Below, piece after piece: positions 30,094-37,850 of a stretch of DNA of 40,115 bases. How positions within the stretch are numbered: position 1 is the first letter of the stretch; each line of letters starts with the position of its first letter. Source of the stretch: an uncultured Oscillospiraceae bacterium. GTDB taxonomy: Bacteria > Bacillota > Clostridia > Oscillospirales > Oscillospiraceae. Where the stretch lies: positions 1 through 40,115 of the forward strand of contig CALWXD010000106.1 in NCBI GenBank assembly GCA_944385425.1, read 5' to 3'. The notes beneath the pieces were generated by a model, which saw only the letters and a list, made by a program, of their open reading frames with translations, ran no database searches and was not told the origin of the DNA. The position numbers and the translations under genes are program-made.

Positions 30094-30672
30094 TCAAGCC
30101 TTCTGGGGGATGTCCGATCCCAGCAGGTACCGGCGCATGGCCTTGGTCCGATAGAGCAGGATAAAGACGACGATGGTCAAAACAATGTTGGGAGCGGCCC
30201 ACAGGATGTTATACAGGAAGGAGTAAATCCAGGGGCTGGTCATCGGCATGCCCAGGAACGACTCCGGCATCCATTTGCCCCAGACGAACACGCCCACCAG
30301 ATAGCTGCTGAGGAACTGGAGGGTGCCGCCCACCAAGCTGCCCCAGACCGCAGCCCATTTTCTGCCCTTGAAAAGTCCGGCTCCGAAACCGAGGAGGGTG
30401 AAGGCCACCAGATAGTCGCAGACCATTGTGGTCCAGTCTATGGCGATCCCGTTGCCGATGATGTAATTCAGTGTCCCAAACACAAAGCCGGCCATAGCGC
30501 CCCAGCCTGCGCCGTAGCGGATGGCAAAAAAGACGATGGGCAGCATGGATATGTTCAGCAGGGAGCCGCCGTTTGGCAGCTGGCCCGGCAGAACTTCCTT
30601 CAGCAGGTCGATGACCAGGGCGATGGCGACCATGATCGCCGCCTCACACAGGGCTTTTACGTTTTTGTTCAT
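30094..30672 (-). CDS. thiT: Energy-coupled thiamine transporter ThiT
   Basis: A 192-residue polytopic membrane protein, the substrate-binding S component of an energy-coupling factor (ECF) transporter for thiamine. It has about six hydrophobic helices; ALCEAAIMVAIALVIDLL near the N terminus is the first, followed by GGSLLNISMLPIVFFAIRYGAGWG, the loop that shapes the thiamine pocket in ThiT, and GNGIAIDWTTMVCDYLVAF. The C-terminal helix has NIVLTIVVFILLY. A TPP riboswitch with a terminator immediately upstream strongly supports thiamine as the substrate. The ATP-driven EcfAA'T module is not in the window and is presumably shared from elsewhere. TAGGAGG precedes the ATG. Confidence 0.96.
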   Translation of the reverse strand: MNKNVKALCEAAIMVAIALVIDLLKEVLPGQLPNGGSLLNISMLPIVFFAIRYGAGWGAMAGFVFGTLNYIIGNGIAIDWTTMVCDYLVAFTLLGFGAGLFKGRKWAAVWGSLVGGTLQFLSSYLVGVFVWGKWMPESFLGMPMTSPWIYSFLYNILWAAPNIVLTIVVFILLYRTKAMRRYLLGSDIPQKA

Positions 30673-30724
30673 GATTTTCTTTTCCTCCTAATCGTTCATC
30701 CAGAGGAACCTGCCTGGGACAGAC

Positions 30725-30760
30725 GAAAAAACCGCATGTCCGCAGGCGCAGACATACGGT
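30725..30760 (-). terminator. Expression-platform terminator of the TPP riboswitch
   Basis: On the minus strand a 13-bp stem with two G-U pairs (arms about 30760-30748 and 30743-30731) is followed by TTTTTT (30730-30725). It lies between the aptamer and the thiT ribosome binding site and would stop transcription when TPP is bound. Confidence 0.88.
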
Positions 30761-30774
30761 GCATAACTCCTATT

Positions 30775-30870
30775 ACTCGCATTCCTACGCCGGCATTACC
30801 CGGATCAGGTTCGAGGGACCTCGACGGCCATACGTCGCATCTCAGCCGGCATGCGCCAGCGCCCCTTGGA
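30775..30870 (-). ncRNA. TPP riboswitch (THI element) aptamer
   Basis: On the minus strand the aptamer shows the conserved GGCTGAGA block (complement at about 30837-30846), then CTCGAACCTGATCC, GGGTAATGCC and GGCGTAGGAATG (complement near 30780-30815). These are the diagnostic TPP-binding stretches. The element sits in the leader of thiT and is followed by an intrinsic terminator, so thiamine uptake is switched off when TPP is plentiful. Confidence 0.97.
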
Positions 30871-30880
30871 TTGTGCCAAT

Positions 30881-30909
30881 AGGATACCACTGATTTTTCC
30901 CTTTGTCAA
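30881..30909 (-). promoter_or_regulatory. Promoter of the riboswitch-thiT transcript
   Basis: Minus strand TTGACA (30909-30904) and TATCCT (30886-30881), 17 bp apart. Its -35 box overlaps the -35 box of the divergent kinase promoter. Confidence 0.78.
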
Positions 30910-30931
30910 CACTCCCCGGCTGTGCTATACT
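30903..30931 (+). promoter_or_regulatory. Promoter of thiamine pyrophosphokinase
   Basis: TTGTCA (30903-30908) and TATACT (30926-30931), 17 bp apart, back to back with the thiT promoter. Confidence 0.75.
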
Positions 30932-30982
30932 GAAAAACCAGATGACGCGGGCTCTGCGGCCCGGAAAGGGAGGACGGAGAAG

Positions 30983-31612
30983 ATGGGGGAGTGCTTTGTA
31001 TTTGGGGCTGGGACCCTTTACGGCGTATACCGCCCGCCCCGGGAGGGGGACTATGTCATCGCCGCCGACGCGGGCTATGCCGCCTGCCGCGCCGCCGGGA
31101 TCGAGCCGGACCTGCTGGTGGGGGACTTCGACTCCATGGACCAGCCGGACTTCCCCAACATCCGCCGCGCCCCGGTGGAAAAGGACGACACGGACACCGG
31201 CCTGGCCCTAAGACAGGGCCTCTCCCTGGGGTACCGCACCTTCCGCGTCTACGGCGGCACCGGCGGGGCGCGGCTGGACCACACCCTGGCCAATCTCCAG
31301 CTGCTGCTGTGGCTCAAGCGGCAGGGGGCCAGGGGCTACCTCTATGACCGGGAATTCGTCTACACCGCCATTGAAAACGAGTCCATCACCATCCCCAAAA
31401 CTGTGGAGTGGGGGCTCTTGTCGGTGTTCTGCCTGGGGGCGGAGGCACGGGGCGTCTGGGAGAGCGGCGTCCAATACCCCCTCTGGGACGCGGCCCTGTC
31501 CGCCGCCTTCCCCCTGGGCGTCAGCAACCACATCCTGGCGGCGGAGGCCCGGGTCTCCGTCCGGGAGGGGGCGCTGCTGGTGGGGTGGCAGCTGCCGGGC
31601 CTTGATTCTTGA
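30983..31612 (+). CDS. thiN: Thiamine pyrophosphokinase
   Basis: A 209-residue thiamine diphosphokinase that turns imported thiamine into the cofactor TPP using ATP. Visible features: YVIAADAGYAACRAAGIEPDLLVGDFDSM (about 23-51) with the catalytic aspartates, APVEKDDTDTGLAL (about 62-75), the GGTGGARLDHTLANLQLL segment (about 89-106) and a C-terminal thiamine-binding part with FPLGVSNHILAAEARVSV. The frame is open far upstream, but the promoter at 30903-30931 and the ribosome binding site fix the ATG at 30983. Divergent from thiT, so uptake and activation of thiamine are encoded side by side. No thiamine biosynthesis gene is present here. Confidence 0.95.
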   Translation: MGECFVFGAGTLYGVYRPPREGDYVIAADAGYAACRAAGIEPDLLVGDFDSMDQPDFPNIRRAPVEKDDTDTGLALRQGLSLGYRTFRVYGGTGGARLDHTLANLQLLLWLKRQGARGYLYDREFVYTAIENESITIPKTVEWGLLSVFCLGAEARGVWESGVQYPLWDAALSAAFPLGVSNHILAAEARVSVREGALLVGWQLPGLDS

Positions 31613-31652
31613 GATAGAATAGCGGATTTCATGAGAAAATGGCAATTTACCC

Positions 31653-31681
31653 TTGCGGTTTTAGATATTGTGTAGTATGAT
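31653..31681 (+). promoter_or_regulatory. Promoter of the molybdenum hydroxylase gene
   Basis: TTGCGG (31653-31658) and TATGAT (31676-31681), 17 bp apart, in a 125-bp AT-rich region. Confidence 0.7.
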
Positions 31682-31688
31682 GATACTA
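31673..31688. promoter_or_regulatory. Palindrome over the -10 box of the hydroxylase promoter
   Basis: TAGTAT (31673-31678), spacer GATG, ATACTA (31683-31688): a perfect six-base dyad that covers the -10 box. A repressor site is the simplest reading; the binding protein is unknown. Confidence 0.5.
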
Positions 31689-31740
31689 AAAGAAAATGTG
31701 ACAGCCTAACAAAAAATTAGTAAGATTGAGGGGATGGAAT

Positions 31741-34299
31741 ATGGCCACATTTGTAGTCAACGGGAAGACCGTAATGGTAGAGAAGAACCAAAAGCTGATG
31801 CGCTACCTGCGGGACGAGCTGCGCCTGACCAGCGTGAAGGACGGCTGCAGCGAGGGCGCCTGCGGCACCTGCACGGTGCTCATCGACGGCAAGGCCACCA
31901 AGACCTGCGTGCTGACCACCGATAAGATGGACGGCAAGACCATTTTGACGGTGGAGGGCCTCAGCGATTTTGAGAAGGAGGCCTGGGTCTGGGCCTTCGG
32001 CGAGGCCGGCGCGGTCCAGTGCGGGTTCTGCATTCCGGGCATGGTGATGGCCGGCAAGGCCCTGCTGGACGTGAACCCGGACCCCACCGAGGAGGAGATC
32101 GCCTATGCCCTGCGCAACAACATCTGCCGCTGCACCGGCTATGTGAAGATCATCCAGGGCGTCAAGCTGGCGGCCAAGATCCTGCGGGAGGGCAAGGTGC
32201 CCCAGGAGAACGATGACAACTGGCGCTTTGGCCAGTCGGTTCACCGCCTGGACGTGCGGGAGAAGGTGCTGGGCACCGGCAAGTACGCCGACGACGTGTA
32301 CATGGACGGCATGGTCTACGCCTCCGCCGTCCGCAGCGCCTACCCCAGGGCAAGGGTGCTGGCCATCCGCACGGAGAAGGCCAAGGCCCTCCCCGGCGTG
32401 GTGGGCGTGTTCACCGCCGCCGACATCCCCGGCACCGTCAAGGTGGGCCACATCATGAAGGACTGGGACGCCATGATCGCCGTGGGCAGCATCACCCACT
32501 ATCTGGGCGACGCCATCGCCGTTGTGGCGGCGGAGACGCCGGAGATCATGGAGGAGGCCAAAAAGCTGGTGGAGGTGGACTACGAGCCGCTGACGCCGGT
32601 GCGCAGCTACCAGGAGGCCATGGCTGAGGGCGCTTCCCAGGTCCACCACACCGGCAACCTCCTGGCCCACAAGCAGGTGGACCGGGGCGACGCCGAGGGC
32701 GCCATCGCCAGGAGCAAGTATGTCCTCAGCGGCCACTTCACCACCCCCTGGACAGAGCACGCCTTCCTGGAGCCGGAGTGCGCGGTGAGCTATATGGAGG
32801 GGGACGCGGTGCACATCCTCACCGGCGACCAGGGCACCCACTCCGTCAACCACGAGACCGCCCCCATGCTGAACCTCCCCAATGACAAGGTCCATGTGCA
32901 GAACATGCTGGTGGGCGGCGGCTTTGGCGGCAAGGAGGACGTGTCCGTCCAGCACCTGGCGGCCCTGGTGACCTACCTCACCGGCCGCCCCTGCAAGATG
33001 AAACTGACCCGTGCCGAGAGCATCCTCTTCCACCCCAAGCGCCACCCCATGGACATGGATTTCACCATGGGCTGCGACGAGAACGGCATCATCCAGGGCC
33101 TCAAGGTGGTGGTGAACGCCGACACCGGCGCCTACGCCTCCCTGGGCGGCCCGGTGACCGAGCGGGCCTGCACCCACGCCTCCGGCCCCTATAACTACCA
33201 GAACTTCAAGGTGGACGGCTACGCCTGGTACACCAACAATCCCCCTGCCGGCGCCTTCCGCGGGTTCGGCGTGACCCAGACCTGCTTTGCCGTGGAGACC
33301 CTCCTCAACGAGATGGCGGAGAAGGTGGGCATCAGCCCCTGGGAGATCCGCTACCGCAACGCCATCCGCCCCGGTCAGGAGCTGCCCAACGGCCAGATCG
33401 TGGGGCCGGAGACGGGCCTCGTGGAGACCCTGGAGGCCATCAAGCCCTACTACGACAGCGGCAAGCATGTGGGCATCGCCTGCGCCATGAAGAACGCGGG
33501 CCTGGGCGTGGGCCTGCCCGACTGGGGCCGCGTCCGCCTCATGGTGGAGGACGGCAGGATCCACATCCAGTCCGGCTCCTCCTGCATGGGCCAGGGCCTG
33601 GGCACCGTGCTGGTGCAGATCTGCTGCGAGACCCTGGGCCTGCCCCGCAGCGCCATGGTCTACGAGCGGTCCAATACCTATGACGCCCCGGACTCCGGCA
33701 TGTCCTCCGGCTCCCGGCAGACCACCATCACCGGCGAGGCCTGCCGCCGGGCCTGCGAAAAGCTGAAGGAGGCCCTGGCGGGCAAGAGCCTTGCCGACCT
33801 CAACGGCACGGATTATGTGGGCGAGTTTTTGGCCAAGACCGACCCCATGGGCGCGGACGTGCCCAACCCCGTCAGCCACATCGCCTACGGCTACGCCACC
33901 CAGCTGTGCGAGGTGGACGAGAGCGGCAAGCTCCTGCGGATCGTGGCGGCCCACGACGTGGGCCGGGCGGTGAACCCCCGCAGCGTGGAGGGCCAGATCG
34001 AAGGCGGCGTCATCATGAGCACCGGCTACGCGCTGACCGAGCAGTTCCCCATCGTGGACTGCAAGCCCACCGCCAAGTTTGGCACCCTGGGCCTCTTCCG
34101 CTCCAACCAGATCCCCGAGGTGAAGGCCATCGTGGTGGAGAAGGCCGGCCTGGATGTGACCTACGGCGCCATCGGCGTGGGCGAGATCACCTCTATCCCC
34201 ACCGCCCCCGCCATTGCCGAGGCCTATTACCAGCTGGACGGCAAGCGCCGCCACGACCTGCCCCTGGAGGATACCCCCTACAGCCGGAAGAAGAAGTAA
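31741..34299 (+). CDS. Single-chain xanthine dehydrogenase family molybdenum hydroxylase (selenium-dependent type)
   Basis: An 852-residue molybdenum hydroxylase with both electron-transfer and catalytic parts in one chain and no FAD domain. Residues 1-75 bind the plant-type [2Fe-2S] cluster with C36, C41, C44 and C56 (GCSEGACGTC). Residues 85-150 bind the second cluster with C94, C97, C129 and C131 (QCGFCIPGMVM, ICRCTGY). From about 165 the molybdopterin domains follow: GTGKYADDVYMDGMVYA, VGGGFGGKEDVS, GAFRGFGVTQ, GSSCMGQG and the catalytic glutamate in IGVGEITSIPTAPAIAEAY. This fused layout matches the family annotated as selenium-dependent xanthine dehydrogenase in purine-degrading Clostridia. 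The Se/Mo maturation genes often found nearby are absent. The ATG at 31741 follows GAGGGGATGGA; an earlier in-frame ATG at 31726 is less well placed. Confidence 0.9.
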   Translation: MATFVVNGKTVMVEKNQKLMRYLRDELRLTSVKDGCSEGACGTCTVLIDGKATKTCVLTTDKMDGKTILTVEGLSDFEKEAWVWAFGEAGAVQCGFCIPGMVMAGKALLDVNPDPTEEEIAYALRNNICRCTGYVKIIQGVKLAAKILREGKVPQENDDNWRFGQSVHRLDVREKVLGTGKYADDVYMDGMVYASAVRSAYPRARVLAIRTEKAKALPGVVGVFTAADIPGTVKVGHIMKDWDAMIAVGSITHYLGDAIAVVAAETPEIMEEAKKLVEVDYEPLTPVRSYQEAMAEGASQVHHTGNLLAHKQVDRGDAEGAIARSKYVLSGHFTTPWTEHAFLEPECAVSYMEGDAVHILTGDQGTHSVNHETAPMLNLPNDKVHVQNMLVGGGFGGKEDVSVQHLAALVTYLTGRPCKMKLTRAESILFHPKRHPMDMDFTMGCDENGIIQGLKVVVNADTGAYASLGGPVTERACTHASGPYNYQNFKVDGYAWYTNNPPAGAFRGFGVTQTCFAVETLLNEMAEKVGISPWEIRYRNAIRPGQELPNGQIVGPETGLVETLEAIKPYYDSGKHVGIACAMKNAGLGVGLPDWGRVRLMVEDGRIHIQSGSSCMGQGLGTVLVQICCETLGLPRSAMVYERSNTYDAPDSGMSSGSRQTTITGEACRRACEKLKEALAGKSLADLNGTDYVGEFLAKTDPMGADVPNPVSHIAYGYATQLCEVDESGKLLRIVAAHDVGRAVNPRSVEGQIEGGVIMSTGYALTEQFPIVDCKPTAKFGTLGLFRSNQIPEVKAIVVEKAGLDVTYGAIGVGEITSIPTAPAIAEAYYQLDGKRRHDLPLEDTPYSRKKK

Positions 34300-34337
34300 C
34301 CCCTCGCGCCACAGGCGCGCCGGGATAGGAGACAAAT

Positions 34338-34380
34338 GGGAACAGCGCATGGGGCCGTCCCGGCCCCATGCGCTGTTCCC
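34338..34380. terminator. Perfect 19-bp hairpin after the hydroxylase
   Basis: Arms 34338-34356 and 34362-34380 are perfectly complementary over 19 bp with a five-base loop. No T-run follows on either strand, so it may terminate weakly or protect the 3' end of the message. Confidence 0.65.
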
Positions 34381-34450
34381 TATGGCCGTGCTTTCGCACA
34401 GCCGAAAGCCCGCCCGCGCCGCCGCGGTGTGGGTGCGGCATGACAAAAAT

Positions 34451-34488
34451 CGTCAGCCCCGGACGCACTGTCCGGGGCTGACGTTCTT
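34451..34488. terminator. Terminator between the hydroxylase and ArsR genes
   Basis: A perfect 14-bp stem (34451-34464 with 34470-34483) and five-base loop. On the plus strand TTCTT follows; on the minus strand ATTTTTGTC follows, serving the ArsR-type gene. Confidence 0.85.
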
Positions 34489-34562
34489 ATCGCAGAAAAG
34501 GGGAGCGCGCCCTTCCGGCGGAAGGGGCATGCTGCTCAAAAAAGGAAGGAAGGGAGCGGGGG

Positions 34563-34913
34563 TCACTCCGCCTCTTCCTCCGGCGGCCGGGGGGCCGGCG
34601 CCCCCATCGGGCGGGGGAGGAGGGGGACGTTCTCCCAGTAGGTCTCGTTGCTGATGGTGTCCAGGAGCAGCATGAACTCGTCCCAGGTCCGGCGGTTGAT
34701 GGCGTAATAGGTGCGTTTTCCCGCCTTGCGCTCCAGCAAAAGCCCGCTTTCCGTCATCACCTTCATGTGGTGGGAGAGGGTGGGCTGGGTGATGGAGAGG
34801 GAGCGCAGCAGCTGGCTGGCGCACTGCTCACCGCCCACCAGCTGCCGCATGATGTGCAGCCGGTGCGGGTCGCTGAGCACCCTGCAAATTTCCGCCGCCT
34901 GCTGCCAATCCAT
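34563..34913 (-). CDS. ArsR/SmtB-type winged-helix regulator
   Basis: A 116-residue ArsR-family repressor. The winged helix is visible as AAEICRVLSDPHRLHIMRQL (about 8-25), the recognition helix SITQPTLSHHMKVMTESGLL (about 40-59) and the wing ERKAGKRTYYAIN. Cysteines occur only at 10 and 31; the CXC of arsenic sensors and the C-terminal His/Asp zinc site are absent, so the signal is unclear. The C terminus is a proline- and glutamate-rich tail. The ATG at 34913 has AGGAGG at nine bases and is preferred to the longer frame that starts at 34982, which would overlap the promoter. It faces away from the envelope operon at 35282, which it may control. Confidence 0.92.
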   Translation of the reverse strand: MDWQQAAEICRVLSDPHRLHIMRQLVGGEQCASQLLRSLSITQPTLSHHMKVMTESGLLLERKAGKRTYYAINRRTWDEFMLLLDTISNETYWENVPLLPRPMGAPAPRPPEEEAE

Positions 34914-35281
34914 GAAAAACGCCTCCTGCCGCTTAAAATTTCCAGCTTTAGTGTACCCGGATTTCCGGCGCTTGTCAACCAAAGCATGGAAAAATTCGGA
35001 AGGGGAAGGCGCGGCCCGCTGCCCCTAATCCGGCCGCCTGCCCCAGCCTGCGCAGAAGCGGCGGGGGATCCCGCCGCGGGCCCTGGCGTTCCCCCACCGC
35101 AGCCCGGGGAAGGGAGGGGCTTTTGGGCGGGGGCTGGCGGAAGGTGGCAGATTGTAAAGAAACTGTCACCATTTTGAGGTTGTTTTTTTCGCCGGTTTAT
35201 GGCATAACTGTAGGAGAATAGCGGCTGTGCCGCTCTCCGCCTGCCGGGGATGCCGGCGGCGGGAGGAAGGGAGACGGGAAA
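34914..35281. other. 368-bp intergenic region before the envelope operon
   Basis: The left end holds the ArsR-type promoter. The middle (34980-35150) is G+C-rich with one 8-bp hairpin (35058-35077) and no convincing frame. The right end (35155-35215) is AT-rich and must hold the promoter of the envelope operon; the best pair I can see, TTGTTT at 35180-35185 with CATAAC at 35203-35208 (17 bp), is weak. Confidence 0.5.
34950..34978 (-). promoter_or_regulatory. Promoter of the ArsR-type gene
   Basis: Minus strand TTGACA (34978-34973) and TACACT (34955-34950), 17 bp apart. The spacer contains the dyad CCGG-AAAT-CCGG, a possible autoregulatory site. Confidence 0.75.
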
Positions 35282-36760
35282 ATGGGGAGGACCATGGGGT
35301 TTTTTGTCGTGCTGGCGGCTGTGCTGGCCTGCTGCGCGCTGCCCGCGCTGGCCGCCGAAGCCCGGTACGGGGACAGCGCGGTGGCGGCGGAGGGGTTCTC
35401 CAGCCCCGGAAACCTCACCGACGGGGACCGCACCGCCGTGGCCAGCGCCCAGGGGCCGGCCCGGGTGACGGTCACCCGGGAGGGCGGCATCGCTGCCCTT
35501 TATATCGAGTTCGACCGCGTCCCCCAGCCCTGGACCCTCACCGACCCCGCCGCCGGGGAGACGGCGTCCTGCGGGGAGGACGGGTTCCTCCACGAGTATG
35601 TGGACGTGTCCGCCCTGGGGGAGGGCCTAACGGAGGAGGTCGTCCTGGACTTCCCGGAGGGGGCGGCCATCGGGGAGCTGTATGTATTTTCCGAGGGGGA
35701 GCTCCCCGACTGGGTGCAGGTCTGGGAGCCCCCTTGCGACCAGGCGGACCTGCTGCTGATCTCCTCCCACGCCGACGATGAGCAGCTGTTCTTCGCCGGG
35801 GTGCTGCCCTACTACGCCGTGGAGCGGGGGCTCAACGTCCAGGTGGCCTACCTGGTGCAGTACTTCGAGGGGGGCTACGCCGACCGGCGGCGCACCCACG
35901 AGCAGCTGGACGGCCTGTGGACGGTGGGGGTGCGCAGCTATCCGGTGATGCCGGAGTTCCCCGACCTCTACGCCGAATCCAAGGACCGGGAGACCGCCCT
36001 CAACCAGGCCCTGGCGGCCTATGAGGGGGCGGGGTATGGCTATGAGGACTTTGTGGACTACCTCACCTGGTGCCTTAGGCGGTTTCAGCCCCTGGTGGTG
36101 GTCTCCCACGACCTTGACGGGGAGTACGGCCACGGCACCCATGTGCTCTGCGCCGCCGCCCTGGGGGACGCGCTGGAGCGGGCCGCCGACCCGTCCTATA
36201 CCGTTGAAGGCGGGGAGGGGCTGGAGCCCTGGCAGGTGGAGAAGACCTACCTGCACCTCTACCCGGAAAACCGGATCGTGATGGACTGGGACACGCCCCT
36301 GGAGAGCCTGGGGGGAAGGACCCCCTTCCAGGTGACCCAGGAGGGGTTCGGCTGCCACGAGAGCCAGCACTGGACCTGGTTCTACCGCTGGATCTACGGC
36401 GCGGCGGGCAGCCCCATTGAAAGAGCCGCCGACATTAGGACCTATTCCCCCTGCCTCTACGGGCTGTATGACACCCAGGTGGGGCCGGATGCTGCCGGGG
36501 GCGACTTCTTTGAGAATGTGGAGACCTGGGCCCAGCGGGCCCAGGCGGAGGCCGAGCGCCTGGCCGAGGAGCAGCGCCAAGCGGAGGAGCGGGCCCAGGC
36601 GGAGCGCCAGGCCCAGCTGGAGGCCCAGGCGGAGGCGGACCGGCAGGCCCGGGAGCGGCAGGCGCAGCAGCGGCGTTTGCTGCTGGGCGGGGCGGCGCTG
36701 CTGGGCGCGGCCATTGCCGCGGGGGCGGCTGCGCGCTTGATCCGGCGCCGCCGGCGCTAG
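35282..36760 (+). CDS. Secreted, membrane-anchored PIG-L family deacetylase
   Basis: A 492-residue protein with a signal peptide (residues 1-25, ending PALAAEA), a beta-rich domain (about 28-150) that may bind carbohydrate, and a PIG-L (LmbE-type) zinc deacetylase domain (about 153-400). The metal motif is SSHADDEQLFFAG (H163, D165, D166) where P/A-X-DDE is usual, with a second part HDLDGEYGHGTH (276-287). PIG-L enzymes remove acetyl groups from N-acetylglucosamine-type sugars. Residues about 415-465 form a charged Glu/Arg/Ala/Gln coiled coil, followed by one transmembrane helix (about 468-486) and a basic tail RRRRR, so the enzyme is held outside the membrane. It is the first gene of an envelope operon; the next gene starts 28 bp later. 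Confidence 0.88.
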   Translation: MGRTMGFFVVLAAVLACCALPALAAEARYGDSAVAAEGFSSPGNLTDGDRTAVASAQGPARVTVTREGGIAALYIEFDRVPQPWTLTDPAAGETASCGEDGFLHEYVDVSALGEGLTEEVVLDFPEGAAIGELYVFSEGELPDWVQVWEPPCDQADLLLISSHADDEQLFFAGVLPYYAVERGLNVQVAYLVQYFEGGYADRRRTHEQLDGLWTVGVRSYPVMPEFPDLYAESKDRETALNQALAAYEGAGYGYEDFVDYLTWCLRRFQPLVVVSHDLDGEYGHGTHVLCAAALGDALERAADPSYTVEGGEGLEPWQVEKTYLHLYPENRIVMDWDTPLESLGGRTPFQVTQEGFGCHESQHWTWFYRWIYGAAGSPIERAADIRTYSPCLYGLYDTQVGPDAAGGDFFENVETWAQRAQAEAERLAEEQRQAEERAQAERQAQLEAQAEADRQARERQAQQRRLLLGGAALLGAAIAAGAAARLIRRRRR

Positions 36761-36788
36761 GGGAGAGGAAGACGACAAGGAGATGGAG

Positions 36789-37850
36789 ATGAATCGGGTT
36801 TCTGTCCTGCTCTCTGCATACCGGCCGGGGGAGGAGCTGCCAGAGCTGCTCCGCGGGCTGCGGGAGGCGGGGTTTGCCGACCTCCTGGTGGTGGACGACG
36901 GCAGCGGGCCGGAGTTTGCGGAGCGGTTCCGCCGGGCCCAGGCCGTCCCCGGCTGCACGGTGCTGCGCCATCCGGCCAAACGGGGGCGGGGCGCCGCCCT
37001 CAAAACCGCCATGGCCTTCTTCCTGCGGCACCGCCCCGGACAGGCCGGCGTGGCAGCCGTCGACGCGGCTGGGGGCTATCTGCCCCGGGACGTCTCCGCC
37101 GCGGCCCGGACCATGGCCGAGAGCGGGCGGGTGGTCCTGGGGGCCAGGATCTCCCGGCGGGCGGTCAGCCGGCTGAACGCCGCTGTGCTCCGGCTGTTTT
37201 TGGGGATGCAGGTCCACGACCCCCGGGCCGGCCTTTTGGCTGTCCCCAGGGGGTATCTCCCCCAGCTGGCGGAGACCGAGGGGGAGGGGGAGGACTACGG
37301 GGCCAATGTGATCTTCTGGATCAGCCGCGGCCGGATCCCCTTCCAGGAGGTGGCTGTGGCAGCGGCGGACGGCGGAGGGGCGCCCCGCCGGGCGGCGCGG
37401 GACAGCCTTCGGATCTACGGGCTGATCGCAAAATACCTGGCGAGCTCCCTGGGGGCCTGCGCCGTGGACGAGCTGGCCTTCTTCCTACTGAAACTCTCCG
37501 GCTTTCTCGCCTTTCTGCCCATCCCCGCCACCTTCACCGCCGCCCTCCTGGCCCGGGTGATCTCCTCCCTAATGAACTTTTTCATCAACGCCAGGGTGGT
37601 CTTTGCCGGGCAGGTGAGCACCCGTGCCCTGGGGAGGTACTACCTCCTGGCCGCCTGCCAGATCACGGCCTCGGCCGCCCTGGTCTTCCTGGCGGAGCAC
37701 CTTTTTGCCATTACATCGCCGGCCCTGTCCACCCTGGCCAAGATCCTGGTGGACACCCTGCTGTTTTTCATCAGCTTCCGCGTGCAGCACCGGTGGGTGT
37801 TCCGCCGGAATGAGGACAGCCCGCCGTCGGGAAAGGATCAAACGACATGA
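36789..37850 (+). CDS. GT2 glycosyltransferase fused to a GtrA-like membrane domain, with an altered DXD motif
   Basis: A 353-residue two-domain protein. Residues 1-205 have the GT2 fold of dolichyl-phosphate-sugar synthases: VSVLLSAYRPGEELPELL, VVDDGSG (34-40), RHPAKRGRGAALKTAM (60-75) and GARISRRAVSRLNAAVLRLFLGM. Residues 213-338 form a GtrA-like domain with four hydrophobic helices and the FFINARVVF and FRVQHRWVFRR segments. Such pairs move sugars onto or across the membrane on polyprenyl phosphate. The site expected to read DADGQ reads VDAAGGYLP (91-99): the second aspartate of the DXD metal motif is replaced by alanine. Two starts are possible, 36783 and 36789; AAGGAG sits at the right distance for 36789. 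The stop overlaps the next ATG by 4 bp. Confidence 0.88.
   Translation: MNRVSVLLSAYRPGEELPELLRGLREAGFADLLVVDDGSGPEFAERFRRAQAVPGCTVLRHPAKRGRGAALKTAMAFFLRHRPGQAGVAAVDAAGGYLPRDVSAAARTMAESGRVVLGARISRRAVSRLNAAVLRLFLGMQVHDPRAGLLAVPRGYLPQLAETEGEGEDYGANVIFWISRGRIPFQEVAVAAADGGGAPRRAARDSLRIYGLIAKYLASSLGACAVDELAFFLLKLSGFLAFLPIPATFTAALLARVISSLMNFFINARVVFAGQVSTRALGRYYLLAACQITASAALVFLAEHLFAITSPALSTLAKILVDTLLFFISFRVQHRWVFRRNEDSPPSGKDQTT

Noticed and set aside
31717..34446. 909-codon minus-strand frame opposite the hydroxylase
   Set aside because: Despite its length it is a His/Gly/Ala-rich mirror of a strongly conserved plus-strand enzyme, with no ribosome binding site or promoter.
36783..36789. Start of the glycosyltransferase at 36783
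   Set aside because: The AAGGAG ribosome binding site ends immediately before this ATG, leaving no spacing; the ATG at 36789 is six bases away.
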